From contig JBBQNM010000005.1 of assembly GCA_038329895.1 (NCBI GenBank), positions 1 to 62,274 of the forward strand: a DNA stretch of 62,274 nt, written 5' to 3'. Made by a program: the position numbers and the translations under genes. This DNA is from Mayfieldus sp038329895 (GTDB lineage Bacteria; Actinomycetota; Thermoleophilia; Solirubrobacterales; 70-9). Of this stretch, positions 33,482-42,175 are shown in pieces (position 1 is the stretch's first letter; each line of letters starts with the position of its first letter). The notes beneath the pieces were generated by a model. It was not told the DNA's origin, searched no databases, and saw only the letters and a program-made list of their open reading frames with translations.

Positions 33482-35137
33482 CTAGCCCTGCTCCTGCAGC
33501 TCGCGCTTTAAGACCTTGCCGGTCGCGTTGCGCGGCAGCTCGTCGACGAATACGACCTCGCGCGGCACCTTGTAACGCGCCAGGTTCTTCTTCACGTAGC
33601 CCTTGACGTCGTCCTCCGAGGGCCCGGCGCCGTTGTCGTTCAGCACCACGAAAGCCTTCAGCCGCTGGCCGAATTCGTTGTCGTCGACCCCGATCACGGC
33701 GACCTCCGCGATCTCACCGTGTTCGGCCAGCAGGTCCTCGACCTCGCGCGGGAAGACGTTCTCTCCCCCTGAGACGATCATCTCGTCGTCGCGGCCGGCG
33801 ACGAACAGGCGCCCCTCCTCGTCGATGTAACCGACGTCGCCGCTGGAGAGCAGACCGTCGATCAACTCCTTGCCGCCGCCGCCGGTGTAGCCCTCGAAGG
33901 CCGTGTCGCTGCCGACGAAGATGCGCCCTGTCTCGCCCGGCGGCAGCTCGTCGCCGTCCTTATCGAAGATCTTCACGATCGTCCCGCGGGGCGGGCGCCC
34001 GGCGGTCCCCGGGGCGGCGCGCAGGTCCTCCGGGTCAGCGATCGTGGCGAACGCGACCTCGGTCGAGCCGTAGAGGTTGTAGACGTTGTCCCCGAACAGG
34101 TCCATCCAGCGGATCGCCATCTCACCCGGCAGCGCCGAGCCGCTGACCGCGGTGATGCGCAGTGAGCTGAGGTCATAGGAGCGCAGCGTCTCCTCGGGCA
34201 GCTCGAGGATGCGCTGCATCATCACCGGCACCACGGCGAGCACCTGGGCCCGATTCTCCGCCGTGGCGCGCAGCGTCTCCTCGGGATCAAAGCGGCGCTG
34301 TAACACCAGCGTCGAGCCGGTGGCGAGGCCGACCATGAAGTGCAGAAACCCCCAGGAGTGAAACATCGGCGCCGCGATCATCATCGTCTCGCCGCGGCGG
34401 TAGGGGACGCGATCGAACAGCGAGGCGGCGCCGGTGATCCCGGTCGGGCTGGAGCGCTGCGCCCCCTTTGGCGTCCCGGTGGTGCCCGAGGTGAGGATCA
34501 CGAAGCGCGCGTCCTGGTCGGGCCGGCTGAGGTCGGAGGGGTCTCCGCGCTCGATCAGGTCCTCGAGGTCATAGCCCCCGGCTTCACCGTTCTCGCGCCA
34601 GGCGACGATCCTGGTGATGTCCTCCGAGAGTCCCTCCAGCAGCGCCATGAACTCCTCGTCGTAGATCAGCACCTGCGGCCCCTCGCGCTCCATCACCTCG
34701 ACCAACTGGCGCCCCGCGAATGCGGTATTGAGGTAGAGCAGGCTGGCGCCGAGCTTGGCGCTGGCCATCGAGGCGTCGATGAAGCCGCGGTGGTTGCGGC
34801 ACATGATCCCCACCCCATCGCCAGCCTCGACGCCGAGGCCGGCGAGCGCGTGGGCGAGAGCGTTGGTGCGCCGGTGAACCTGCTGGAAGGTCAGCTCCCC
34901 GAGCTCGTCGCGCGCGGCGATGCCGTCGGGATCGCGGATCGCGGCCAGCCCGGTGGCCCCGCCCGGAGAAGTGCCCCAACGGGTCAGCCACCTGAGCGTG
35001 CGCGCCAGCTTGCCCGGGCCGGTGGGTTGTATGAGCCCAACCTCGCGCAACACCTTGAGGTCGAATATCGCGTCGGAAAGGTGCCCGACCGGATCGCGCA
35101 CCACCTCGCGTGCGGTCGCGGAAACGTCCACGGTCAA
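33482..35137 (-). CDS. Acyl-CoA synthetase (AMP-forming, FadD-like)
   Basis: A 551-aa ANL-superfamily ligase: FVILTSGTTGTPKGAQRSSP (A3, phosphate loop), YNLYGSTEVAFATIADP (A5), SGDVGYIDEEGRLFVAGRDDEMIVSGG (A7/A8 hinge) and the catalytic Lys in LPRNATGKVLKREL (A10). It activates a fatty or other carboxylic acid to acyl-AMP and then acyl-CoA. The start is TTG 35137 or GTG 35131; the latter gives VDVSATAREV. It follows ispF after three bases. It would feed the acyl-CoA genes at the left of the window. Confidence 0.92.
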   Translation of the reverse strand: MTVDVSATAREVVRDPVGHLSDAIFDLKVLREVGLIQPTGPGKLARTLRWLTRWGTSPGGATGLAAIRDPDGIAARDELGELTFQQVHRRTNALAHALAGLGVEAGDGVGIMCRNHRGFIDASMASAKLGASLLYLNTAFAGRQLVEVMEREGPQVLIYDEEFMALLEGLSEDITRIVAWRENGEAGGYDLEDLIERGDPSDLSRPDQDARFVILTSGTTGTPKGAQRSSPTGITGAASLFDRVPYRRGETMMIAAPMFHSWGFLHFMVGLATGSTLVLQRRFDPEETLRATAENRAQVLAVVPVMMQRILELPEETLRSYDLSSLRITAVSGSALPGEMAIRWMDLFGDNVYNLYGSTEVAFATIADPEDLRAAPGTAGRPPRGTIVKIFDKDGDELPPGETGRIFVGSDTAFEGYTGGGGKELIDGLLSSGDVGYIDEEGRLFVAGRDDEMIVSGGENVFPREVEDLLAEHGEIAEVAVIGVDDNEFGQRLKAFVVLNDNGAGPSEDDVKGYVKKNLARYKVPREVVFVDELPRNATGKVLKRELQEQG

Positions 35138-35140
35138 AGC

Positions 35141-35602
35141 CTATTCGCTCTCCAGCGCAGCCACGGCCACGCAGGCGATGCCCTCTCCGCGCCCGATGAA
35201 CCCCATTCCCTCGTTGCTGGACGCCTTGACGCTGACCCGGGCGGAAAGCACTTCGGAGAGATTGCGCTCCATCTCGGCGCGATGAGGCCCGATCCGCGGG
35301 CCCTCGCAGATCAGCGTCGCGTCGACGTTCAGAACCCGCCCCGAGACCCCCGCAAGCGCGGTGCGAAGCAGGTCGAGTGAGTCGGCGTCGCGCCAGCGCT
35401 CCTCGTCGTCGGGGAACAGGCTTCCGATGTCGCCGCCGCCGCCGGCACCGAGCACGGCGTCGATCACCGCATGGGTGAGGACGTCGGCGTCGGAATGGCC
35501 GGCAAGCCCGCGCTCGTGCTCAATCTCGACCCCGCCGAGCAGCAGGCGCTCGCCCTCGACGAGGCGGTGGCTGTCGTAGCCGATCCCGACCGAGACGCTC
35601 AT
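35141..35602 (-). CDS. ispF: 2-C-methyl-D-erythritol 2,4-cyclodiphosphate synthase
   Basis: A 153-aa IspF with metal ligands in GIGYDSHRLVEGERLLLGGV, GHSDADVLTHAVIDAVLGAG and DIGSLFPDDEERW, and the KASSNEGMGFIGRGEGIACVA C-terminus. It forms the cyclic diphosphate of the MEP isoprenoid pathway. ATG 35602 is chosen. The partner ispD lies 2.4 kb upstream in the same direction, separated by inserted genes. Confidence 0.95.
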   Translation of the reverse strand: MSVSVGIGYDSHRLVEGERLLLGGVEIEHERGLAGHSDADVLTHAVIDAVLGAGGGGDIGSLFPDDEERWRDADSLDLLRTALAGVSGRVLNVDATLICEGPRIGPHRAEMERNLSEVLSARVSVKASSNEGMGFIGRGEGIACVAVAALESE

Positions 35603-35609
35603 TGGGCCA

Positions 35610-36467
35610 TCACTGCGGCCCATCCTCGCGCTTCGGCGCCGGTCCCAGTGGTTCGAGCCGTCGCTTTCGCCGCTCGAAAACGCAGATCTCGCTTACCTCG
35701 AGGCTGTCGAGCAGGGCCAACGCCTGTCCGTACTCGTATCCGATCTCCTCTGGCGTGTGGGCGTCGGAGGAGAGCGCGAACTGAGCGCCCGCCTCGACGC
35801 ACATCTCGGCGAAGTCCGCCCCCGGATAGATCTCGCCGACGGGCTGGCGCAGTCCGGCCGTCGAGACCTCGACCGCGATTCCCGACTCGACGATCGCCTC
35901 CACCGCCGTCTCGTAGTAGACGCGCCGGTCGCGGAGCGGGCCGGGTCGCCCCCCGCCCCAGATCTTCACCAGGTCGGGGTGGGCAAGGATGTCGAAGAGG
36001 CCGGAGCGCGCGGCGGTCGCCAGGCCCTCGAAGTAGCGTCGCCACACCTCATCGGGATCGGCCTCCTGTGCCCACACCCCATACTCGTCCATGTCGACGG
36101 CGCGGTCGCCGATGAAGTGGACCGAGCCGACCACGTAGTCGAAGTCGTGCGCCGCGATCAGCTCCGCCGTCTGCTCCTCCGCCCCGGGTACGTAGTCCAG
36201 CTCGACGCCGAGCCGCAGCGGGGTCGAGCGCACGAACTCGCAGTAGGCGTCGAGATCGTCCGTCGCCTGGGCCTGCCAGAACGGATGGCTCCAGAGCTCC
36301 AGCGACTGCTCGAACCGGTAGATGTGCTCGGAGACGCCAAGCTCCTCGATCCCCGCGGCGCGTGCGGCCTCCAGGTAGCGCTCCACGTTTTGATCCGTGA
36401 ACCAGCGCTCGTGCGGAGGAGTTCGATCCTCGTCCGGCCGTAGGTGCAGGTGATAGTCGGTGAGCAC
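35610..36467 (-). CDS. PHP-domain phosphoesterase, histidinol-phosphatase (HisJ)-like
   Basis: A 285-aa PHP protein: DYHLHLRPDEDRTPPHERWF (metal His pair), IEELGVSEHIYRFEQS, VVGSVHFIGDRAVDM, DILAHPDLVKIWGG and FALSSDAHTPEEIGYEYGQA supply the conserved metal ligands. HisJ-type enzymes remove phosphate from histidinol phosphate; other PHP phosphatases are similar. The GTG start at 36467 is used. The stop is seven bases before ispF, so the two are co-transcribed. The structured repeat copy B ends 32 bases upstream. Confidence 0.85.
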   Translation of the reverse strand: MLTDYHLHLRPDEDRTPPHERWFTDQNVERYLEAARAAGIEELGVSEHIYRFEQSLELWSHPFWQAQATDDLDAYCEFVRSTPLRLGVELDYVPGAEEQTAELIAAHDFDYVVGSVHFIGDRAVDMDEYGVWAQEADPDEVWRRYFEGLATAARSGLFDILAHPDLVKIWGGGRPGPLRDRRVYYETAVEAIVESGIAVEVSTAGLRQPVGEIYPGADFAEMCVEAGAQFALSSDAHTPEEIGYEYGQALALLDSLEVSEICVFERRKRRLEPLGPAPKREDGPQ

Positions 36468-36498
36468 GAGGGCGCAGGCTAGCCGCCCCGCGGCGGCG

Positions 36499-36629
36499 CT
36501 AGTGGTCGCGTCCGCAGATACGGTCGTGTTTGGGCGAGCGAAAATCAAGCATGCCGTGGACGCAGGGAGGCCGAATAGTTGGTGCTATTCGGCCGACCGA
36601 GGACGAAGGCAGGCGACGATTTGCAGCCG
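36499..36629. repeat. Structured intergenic repeat, copy B (candidate RNA or MITE)
   Basis: Homologous to 29480-29644, lacking the 39-base insert. It contains a perfect 10-bp hairpin GGCCGAATAG-TTGGTG-CTATTCGGCC (36569-36594) and a possible long-range pairing of GCGTCC (36507-36512) with GGACGC (36558-36563). It lies between the PHP gene (minus) and a 51-aa membrane protein gene (plus). Confidence 0.7.
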
Positions 36630-36675
36630 CTCCAAGCGCGGCCGTATTTGTGAAGGTGATCACTAAGCTGCTCCC

Positions 36676-36831
36676 ATGAGCTTGCCCCGCGAGCTGCTCG
36701 CGCTCGCCGCCGCATTCGCCGCCGGCGTCGGGCTGGCCGAGGCCCTGGGCGCGATCAACCTCGGCGTCGCCTTCGGAGTCGGGCAGCTCACCTTCACCGC
36801 GGCGCTGGTCTGGGTCCTGCTGCGCTACTAG
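36676..36831 (+). CDS. Small membrane protein (51 aa)
   Basis: From ATG 36676 to TAG 36829-36831: two hydrophobic stretches (ELLALAAAFAAGVGLAEALG and LTFTAALVWVLLRY) separated by a short loop, MSLPRELL lead. Codon third positions are GC-rich like its neighbours. Family unknown; the ORF is short, so this is a modest call. Confidence 0.5.
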   Translation: MSLPRELLALAAAFAAGVGLAEALGAINLGVAFGVGQLTFTAALVWVLLRY

Positions 36832-36842
36832 GTCGGTCGCGC

Positions 36843-37187
36843 TCAGGTCTGCGCCGGCAGGCCGTAGCGAGCTACGACGCGATCGTAATTGAGCCGCATC
36901 AGCTCGATCACGTCGCGGACGTCGGCCTCGTCCTCGATCCCGCGCCCCGCCGGACCTCGTTTGCCGGGGAAGACCGGATGATCCCCGATCCGCCCCTGGT
37001 CCTTCAGCTCGACCCAGACTTCCTTCGGGAAGGAGAAATGGGCGGCGTGGTCGCCGTGCAGGTGACCGATCTCACGCTGGCCAAGCTTGAAGGCGAACTC
37101 GCCACGGCGACCCGGGCCCGCCGTCACCCCCGGCCAGGAGGTGACCTCCTCGGTGATCTGCTCGCTCGCTGTCTGTGTCCTCGTCAT
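36843..37187 (-). CDS. DUF5519 (luciferase-domain-like) protein
   Basis: A 114-aa protein: EQITEEVTSWPGVTAGPGRR, GEFAFKLGQREIGHLHGDHAAHF and FPKEVWVELKDQGRIGDHPVF match the small DUF5519 family, where the GHxHGD block is conserved. Biochemical role unknown. It is preceded by the MBL-fold gene (minus) 63 bases away. Confidence 0.72.
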   Translation of the reverse strand: MTRTQTASEQITEEVTSWPGVTAGPGRRGEFAFKLGQREIGHLHGDHAAHFSFPKEVWVELKDQGRIGDHPVFPGKRGPAGRGIEDEADVRDVIELMRLNYDRVVARYGLPAQT

Positions 37188-37250
37188 CCTGCCCCCTCGA
37201 GGCTAGGGATTTGGTCGAGGACACAAGGGTAGAAGTTCAAGTGCACCGCG

Positions 37251-37999
37251 CTACTGGGTCGGCGACCCTCCGGCCGCCTGACGCGCCCGCTCCACTGCCG
37301 CCTTCGGCCCTTCGGTCCACGGCTCGCCGTGGCCGACCAGCACCAGGTCCGCGTCCAATTCCTCGTACCGGGACAGCGAATCGAGCGCGGTCTTGTTGGA
37401 GACGTTGAAGGCCATCAGCTGCGGCCCGCGCTCCCCGGTGATCGGGTGCCAGGTGCACATCGTGTCGCCGACGAACAGCGCCCCGTGCTGGGGGAAGTGA
37501 AAGACGACGTGGCCCTCGGTGTGACCGGGGGTGCCGATCACCCGCGGCTGTCCCGGGACGTCGAGCGTCTCGCCGCCGGAGAGATCCACGGTGTGATCGA
37601 TCTTCGGTTGGCTCAGCACCCCGTAGCGGGTGAGGTGGCCGAACAGCGCCAGGTTGCCGGCTTGATCAGCAACGGAAGCATCGGGTCCTCGATCTTCTTG
37701 CGCTTCTTCTGCACCAGGTACTGGTCGGCTGGGTGCAGATGGATCGGCGTGTCGTCGCCGTCCTTCTGCATCTTCGCCGCGACGCCGACGTGATCGCCGT
37801 CGCCGTGGGTGAGCACGAAGGCACGGACGTCGTCGAGCGAGCGGCCGAGCAGCTTCAGGCCCGGCTCGAGTTGATCGCTATAGCCGGCAACGGCGGCATC
37901 CACGACCGTGACTCCGGAGTCGTCGGCGACCAGGTACCAATTGACGATCGGGGTGCCGAGGCGGACGACGCCGTCAGCCAGCTGCTGCGGCTCGCTCAT
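37251..37999 (-). pseudogene. MBL-fold (metallo-beta-lactamase) hydrolase, single-base frameshift
   Basis: The N-terminal frame (37999 to about 37655) has the metal motif FVLTHGDGDHVGVAAKM and ends wrongly after LLIKPAT. The C-terminal frame picks up at LALFGHLTRYGVLSQPKIDH and holds the remaining ligands in GTPGHTEGHVVFHF and FVGDTMCTWH and LVLVGHGEPW. One missing base near 37651-37660 (AGGTTGCCGG) separates them; restored, it is a 249-aa glyoxalase II/lactonase-type enzyme. It starts 10 bases after the ispD stop and is thus the fourth gene of the disA-carD-ispD unit. Confidence 0.8.
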
Positions 38000-38009
38000 C
38001 GAACCCAGC

Positions 38010-38651
38010 CTATCGCTGGGCCAGCAGCAGCTCGGCGACCCGCAGGTCCAGCGGCGTGGTCACCTTGACGTTCTCCGCCGGCGCCTCGTGGAGCAGCACC
38101 CGGCCGCCGATCCGCTCGACCAGCATCGCGTCGTCGGTCGCCTGCGCGAGCAGCGCCGTCGAGGCGAGCGCCTCACGCAGCGCCTCGGCCCGGAACGCCT
38201 GCGGGGTCTGCGCCGCCCAGAGGCTCGAGCGATCGAGGGTGCGATCGACCTCCATCCCCCGCAACACCTGCTTGATCGTGTCGGTCACCGGCGCGGCGGC
38301 AACCACGGCGCCGGCGTCGGGGTCGTCGAGCAGGTCGTCGATCACGGCGTCGATCAGCTCCGCGGTCACCAGCGGCCGGGCGGCATCGTGGACGACGACG
38401 ATCTCGGCGTCCAGCTGCGCGAAGGCCGCCGCGACCGACTCCGAGCGGTTGGCGCCGCCGGCGACCACCTGCACCCCGTCGCGCTGCGCCTGCGCTTCCT
38501 GGCCCGGCGGAACTGCGACGACGATCGGTCCGATTCGCTGCGAGGCTCGCAGCGCGTCGAGTGACCAATCCAACAGCGGCCGCCCGGCAAGCTCGACCAA
38601 GGCCTTCGGGCCGCCGGCTCCGAGCCTCTTACCGGAACCGGCGGCAGCCAC
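38010..38651 (-). CDS. ispD: 2-C-methyl-D-erythritol 4-phosphate cytidylyltransferase
   Basis: A nucleotidyltransferase of about 213 aa: VAAAGSGKRLGAGGPKALVEL (CTP loop), VVAGGANRSESVAAAF, VVVHDAARPLVTAELI, DTIKQVLRG and AAQTPQAFRAEALREA. It makes CDP-methylerythritol in the MEP pathway. Only a GTG at 38651 is available as a start after the carD stop (20 bases), which gives an N-terminus a few residues shorter than usual. It is downstream of carD as in mycobacteria, where carD and ispD are adjacent. Confidence 0.92.
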   Translation of the reverse strand: MAAAGSGKRLGAGGPKALVELAGRPLLDWSLDALRASQRIGPIVVAVPPGQEAQAQRDGVQVVAGGANRSESVAAAFAQLDAEIVVVHDAARPLVTAELIDAVIDDLLDDPDAGAVVAAAPVTDTIKQVLRGMEVDRTLDRSSLWAAQTPQAFRAEALREALASTALLAQATDDAMLVERIGGRVLLHEAPAENVKVTTPLDLRVAELLLAQR

Positions 38652-38670
38652 GATCGCTGCGGCTGATGCG

Positions 38671-39294
38671 TCAGGCGGTCGCCTTGGCGGCGAAGCGCTC
38701 CTCCAGCAGCTCGTCCAGGTACTCCTCAGCCTCCTCAGCGTCCCTGTCGAGCGCGTACATGAACTCGGACGCGAGGATCTTCTTGGCCCGCGTGTACATC
38801 TGCTTCTCGCCGGTTGAGAGCCCCTTCTCCAACTCGCGGATGGCGAGGTTGCGGACCACCTCGGCAAGCTCGAAGATGTCGCCCGTCTTGATCTTCTCGC
38901 GGTTGTACTTGAAGCGGCGGTTCCAGTTCTTAGGCATGTCCGACACGTCGTCGGTCAGAACGCCAATCACTTTCTTCACGTCGTCCTCATCGATCACGCG
39001 CCGCAGGCCAGCCCTGCCCGCGTTCTCACAGGGAACCATCACGGTCAATTGGTTGTGGAGGATCTCGATCGTGAGGTACTCCCTCTTTACCTCCATGAGG
39101 TCCTTGGTCTGCTTCTTCAGAACAACGCCGGCCCCGTGGTGGGGGTAGACGACCTTGTCGCCCTCCTCGAAATCACAGACATACTCGATGTGGTCCTCGA
39201 GGCCGGTCTCTGTCGCGTCCTCTGTCGCGTCCTCTGTCGCTTCGTCTTCTAGTGTCGGGATTTGCTGTCTCCTCTCGTCGATGACGGCACGCAT
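38671..39294 (-). CDS. carD: CarD-family RNA polymerase-interacting transcription factor
   Basis: A 207-aa protein. The RNAP-interaction domain (Tudor-like) is FEEGDKVVYPHHGAGVVLKKQ ... LTIEILHNQLTVMVPCENA; the DNA-binding helical domain has MPKNWNRRFKYNREKIKTGD and LAEVVRNLAIRELEKGLSTG. CarD stabilises the open complex at rRNA and other promoters. The N-terminus carries an extra acidic tail with a 12-bp tandem repeat (39209-39240) encoding DATE units. Located five bases after disA. Confidence 0.92.
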   Translation of the reverse strand: MRAVIDERRQQIPTLEDEATEDATEDATETGLEDHIEYVCDFEEGDKVVYPHHGAGVVLKKQTKDLMEVKREYLTIEILHNQLTVMVPCENAGRAGLRRVIDEDDVKKVIGVLTDDVSDMPKNWNRRFKYNREKIKTGDIFELAEVVRNLAIRELEKGLSTGEKQMYTRAKKILASEFMYALDRDAEEAEEYLDELLEERFAAKATA

Positions 39295-39299
39295 GTCCG

Positions 39300-40412
39300 T
39301 CAGCTCTGCAAGTAACGGTCGACCAGATCGACCTCCTGGAGCCGCCTCACGCCCTCGCGAATGTCCTTGGCCCGGGTCTCGCCGACGCCGTCGACGGCCT
39401 CGAGCTCCGCATTCGAGGCGGCGAGCACCTCTTCGAGCCCGCCGAACTCCTGGATGATCTTCTGGGCCACGAGCCGCGGTAGCCGTGGTATGCGACCGAG
39501 CACGCGGTAGCCGCGTGGTGCGACCGGAAAGTCGAGCGTGTTCATCTTGCGGTCGTAGCCGAGCATCTCGGCGAGGCGACCGAAGTCGAGGACGTCCTGG
39601 TGGGGAAGGTGGGCGAGGGTGGAGAGGACACTTTGCAGGTTCTCCTCGGAATCCTCGACGCTGTAGTCGCGCACCAGCGCCGTCTTGTCGGCCGCCACGC
39701 CGACCATCGTCTCCTCGAGCTGCATCTCGATCAGCCGGCCCTCGGTGCCCAGCTCGACGATGTAGCGCTCCACCTCGACCGCCATCCGGGTCACCATCTC
39801 GGCGCGCTGCAGCACCGCGAGAACGTCGTAGAGGACCCCGCCGCCCTCGAACTCGAGCGCCGTCAGGCGCGAGGAGACCTGGTCGAGGCGGGCGCGGTAC
39901 TTGTCGAGGGTCGCGAGGCCCTGGTTGGCCTTCGCCAGCACCGCGGGGATGTCCTGAAGGATGTACTTGGTGCCCTCGATGTAGAGCGAGACGACGTCGC
40001 GGCGCTGCGATATCGCAATCACCAGGGCGGTGGTCTGCTTGGAGACGCGCTCGGCGGTGCGGTGCCGCGTACCGGTCTCCGAGGAGAGAATCGTCGGGTC
40101 GGGCATCAGCTGCACGTTGGCCCAGGCGATCGACGTCGCCTCGGAGTTGAGGACGATCGCGCCGTCCATCTTCGCCAGCTGGTAGAGCAGCGCCGGCGTG
40201 TAGTCGACGTCGATCTTGATACCGCCCGAGAACAGGAAGGAGATGTCCTCGGGATCGCCAATCACGATCAGGCCGCCGGTCCGCGAGTGGACGATGTTGT
40301 CGACGCCCTCCCGCACCGCGGTCCCGGGCGCGACCATGTCGAGGGCCCTGAAAAGCCGAGGATCTTGCCGGTCAGACAACTCTTGAAGCTCATCCCCGGA
40401 CAACGACGCCAT
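39300..40412 (-). CDS. disA: Diadenylate cyclase (DNA integrity scanning protein DisA)
   Basis: A 370-aa DisA. The DAC domain has the DGA motif in AKMDGAIVLNSEATSIAWAN and the RHRTAER motif in SETGTRHRTAERVSKQT; a linker and a C-terminal helix-hairpin-helix DNA-binding domain follow (FGGLEEVLAASNAELEAVDG VGETRAKDIREG). It makes c-di-AMP from ATP and senses branched DNA. The ATG at 40412 gives MASLSGDELQELSDRQD. First gene of the disA-carD-ispD-MBL unit. Confidence 0.95.
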   Translation of the reverse strand: MASLSGDELQELSDRQDPRLFRALDMVAPGTAVREGVDNIVHSRTGGLIVIGDPEDISFLFSGGIKIDVDYTPALLYQLAKMDGAIVLNSEATSIAWANVQLMPDPTILSSETGTRHRTAERVSKQTTALVIAISQRRDVVSLYIEGTKYILQDIPAVLAKANQGLATLDKYRARLDQVSSRLTALEFEGGGVLYDVLAVLQRAEMVTRMAVEVERYIVELGTEGRLIEMQLEETMVGVAADKTALVRDYSVEDSEENLQSVLSTLAHLPHQDVLDFGRLAEMLGYDRKMNTLDFPVAPRGYRVLGRIPRLPRLVAQKIIQEFGGLEEVLAASNAELEAVDGVGETRAKDIREGVRRLQEVDLVDRYLQS

Positions 40413-40554
40413 GGAATGAGGATGGCAAAAACTGCCTGCAAATGCGGAGCGACGAATTCCAACTGGACAGCTCGGAATGAGCCTTGTCAAGTGAGGCTCG
40501 CCGCCACTACCGACTAGTCCCTATGCCGCCTCGCCAACTGTCAATCTGCGTTCC

Positions 40555-41934
40555 ATGACCTCGCTCGATCGACTCAGCTCCGACGACGCCGCGATCCTGA
40601 AGCTCGAGTCGGCCGCGATCACCGGCCACACCTGCAAGGTGCTGGTCCTGGAACCGGGGCCCGAGGGACCACCCGACCTCGAGCAACTCCGCCGCCACGT
40701 CGATAGCCGGCTGTGGCGTGCGCCGCGGGCTCGGCGCCGCGTGGCGCAGACCCCGTTGGGGCTGGCGCCGCCGGTCTGGGTCGACGACCCGGGCTTCGAG
40801 ATCGCCGCGCACGTCACCGCCAGTGCCGCGGACGAGCCCCTCGAGAGCACGGTCGCCGAGCTGATGTCGCAGAGACTGGACCACTCGCGGCCGCTCTGGC
40901 ACATGGACCTGGTCGGCCCATTCGACAACGGGACGACAGCGATCGTCTGGCGCATCCACCACGCGATGGCCGACGGGATGACCGCCCTGCGTCTCGGGGC
41001 GGAGATGCTCTGGGACCACGAATCGGCGCGCGTTGAGGACCCGGGACCGCCCTGGCTTCCCGAGCGCCCGCCGGGCCGCCGGGGACTGCTGACCGGGGCG
41101 ATCGCCGATCGAGCATCGGCGGTTGGCGGCGCGCTGCTGGGCGGGGCGCAATCGATGACCCACCCCCGGCGCCTGGTCGGCTCGGCGCGAAAGCTGACCG
41201 AGCTGCCGGGCGCCCTGCGGCGCGAGCTGCGGCCCCTGCCCGGCGACTCCCCGCTTGCCGACCACATCTCGGCCGACCGCGAGGTCGCCTTCGTGGGCCG
41301 GCCTCTGGAGGACCTGAAGCGGGCCGAGAAGGGGGCCCGGGAGAGGCTCGGCGTCCACGTGACGATCAACGACCTGCTGCTCGCGGCGGTGGCCGGCGGC
41401 ATCCGCCACTGGCTGGAGGACGAGCGGCTGCCGCTGGACCCGATGCGGGTCAAGGTCCCGGTCAGCCTGCACCGGCCCGACGAGGGTGAGGAGGTGGCCA
41501 ACCGCGACTCGTTCCTGTTCCTCGACCTGCCCTGCGACCAGGACGACCCCGACTCCCGCCTGCGGCGGATCACAGCCGAGGCCGAGACCGCGAAGGAGGA
41601 CCACGACGCGGAGGCGCTGTACTCGTTCTTCCACGGCCTCGCGCACCTGGGGCCGCTGGGGCGCGCCGGGGTCCGGCTCGCCTCCAGCCCGCACGAGTTC
41701 AGCCTCGCGGTCTCAAACGTCCCCGGCCCGCGCGAGCCGATCTACGTCTTGGGGCGGCCCGTGCGCGAGCTGTACTCGATCGCCGAGCCCGCCGACCGCC
41801 ACGCGCTGCGCGTCTCGGCGATCTCCTGCGCGGGGACGATGGGGGTCGGCCTCTGCACCGACCCCAGTCATTTGCACAGCCTCGATCGACTGGCCGCCGG
41901 TCTGGACCACAGCTTCGAGGAGCTGCTGGGTTAG
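40555..41934 (+). CDS. Wax ester synthase/diacylglycerol acyltransferase (WS/DGAT)
   Basis: A 459-aa WS/DGAT with the catalytic HHxxxDG motif in RIHHAMADGMTALRL, the N-terminal LSSDDAAILKLESAAITGHT block, KVPVSLHRPDEG and the C-terminal SNVPGPREPIYVLGRPVREL (PLW/ND-type) motif. It makes triacylglycerol or wax esters as storage lipid. The stop codon lies in GTTAGG, the left copy of the target duplication of the MITE at 41936, so the insertion is precisely at the gene end. Divergent from disA. Confidence 0.9.
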   Translation: MTSLDRLSSDDAAILKLESAAITGHTCKVLVLEPGPEGPPDLEQLRRHVDSRLWRAPRARRRVAQTPLGLAPPVWVDDPGFEIAAHVTASAADEPLESTVAELMSQRLDHSRPLWHMDLVGPFDNGTTAIVWRIHHAMADGMTALRLGAEMLWDHESARVEDPGPPWLPERPPGRRGLLTGAIADRASAVGGALLGGAQSMTHPRRLVGSARKLTELPGALRRELRPLPGDSPLADHISADREVAFVGRPLEDLKRAEKGARERLGVHVTINDLLLAAVAGGIRHWLEDERLPLDPMRVKVPVSLHRPDEGEEVANRDSFLFLDLPCDQDDPDSRLRRITAEAETAKEDHDAEALYSFFHGLAHLGPLGRAGVRLASSPHEFSLAVSNVPGPREPIYVLGRPVRELYSIAEPADRHALRVSAISCAGTMGVGLCTDPSHLHSLDRLAAGLDHSFEELLG

Positions 41935-41935
41935 G

Positions 41936-42139
41936 TGTAATCCCTGAGCCCGTTGTTTCATCCGGGGCCCCCTTGAAGGCTGGGGGTGTCTACCCACCCA
42001 AGCCTCAAGGAGGTATCCCGGATGAAGCTTCACGCTAACGCCGCGCTCAGCTTGAACAGAAGGCGCCTGCTCTGCCGCAGGGTTTGCGAGCAGGGTTGGT
42101 CGCTCGCCGAGCTAAGGAACAACCCGCTCGGGTTTTACA
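41936..42139 (+). mobile_element. IS481-derived MITE (204 bp, internally deleted transposase)
   Basis: The left end TGTAATCCCTGAGCCCGTTG and right end, read in reverse, match at 18 of 24 bases (41936-41959 against 42116-42139). Flanks are GTTAGG (41930-41935) and GCTAGG (42140-42145), a six-base target duplication with one change and of the NCTAGN type. Inside, ATG 42022 starts a 40-codon ORF: MKLHANAALSLNRRRLLCRR and EQGWSLAEL are the transposase N-terminus, joined directly to NNPLGFYS, the C-terminus, with the TAG stop supplied by the target. No transposase activity is possible; a full IS481 copy could mobilise it. Confidence 0.8.
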
Positions 42140-42144
42140 GCTAG
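42022..42144 (+). pseudogene. Remnant transposase ORF inside the MITE
   Basis: Forty codons: the helix-turn-helix start of an IS481 transposase (to about residue 31) fused to its last nine residues. The whole DDE catalytic core is missing. AGGAGG (42009-42014) precedes the ATG. Confidence 0.75.
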
Positions 42145-42175
42145 GCGCGCGTCCTGCTACTCCGAAAGCACCCCG

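Noticed and set aside
39209..39240. CRISPR-like short repeats
   Set aside because: The 12-bp units have no spacers; they are a tandem in-frame repeat at the N-terminus of CarD.
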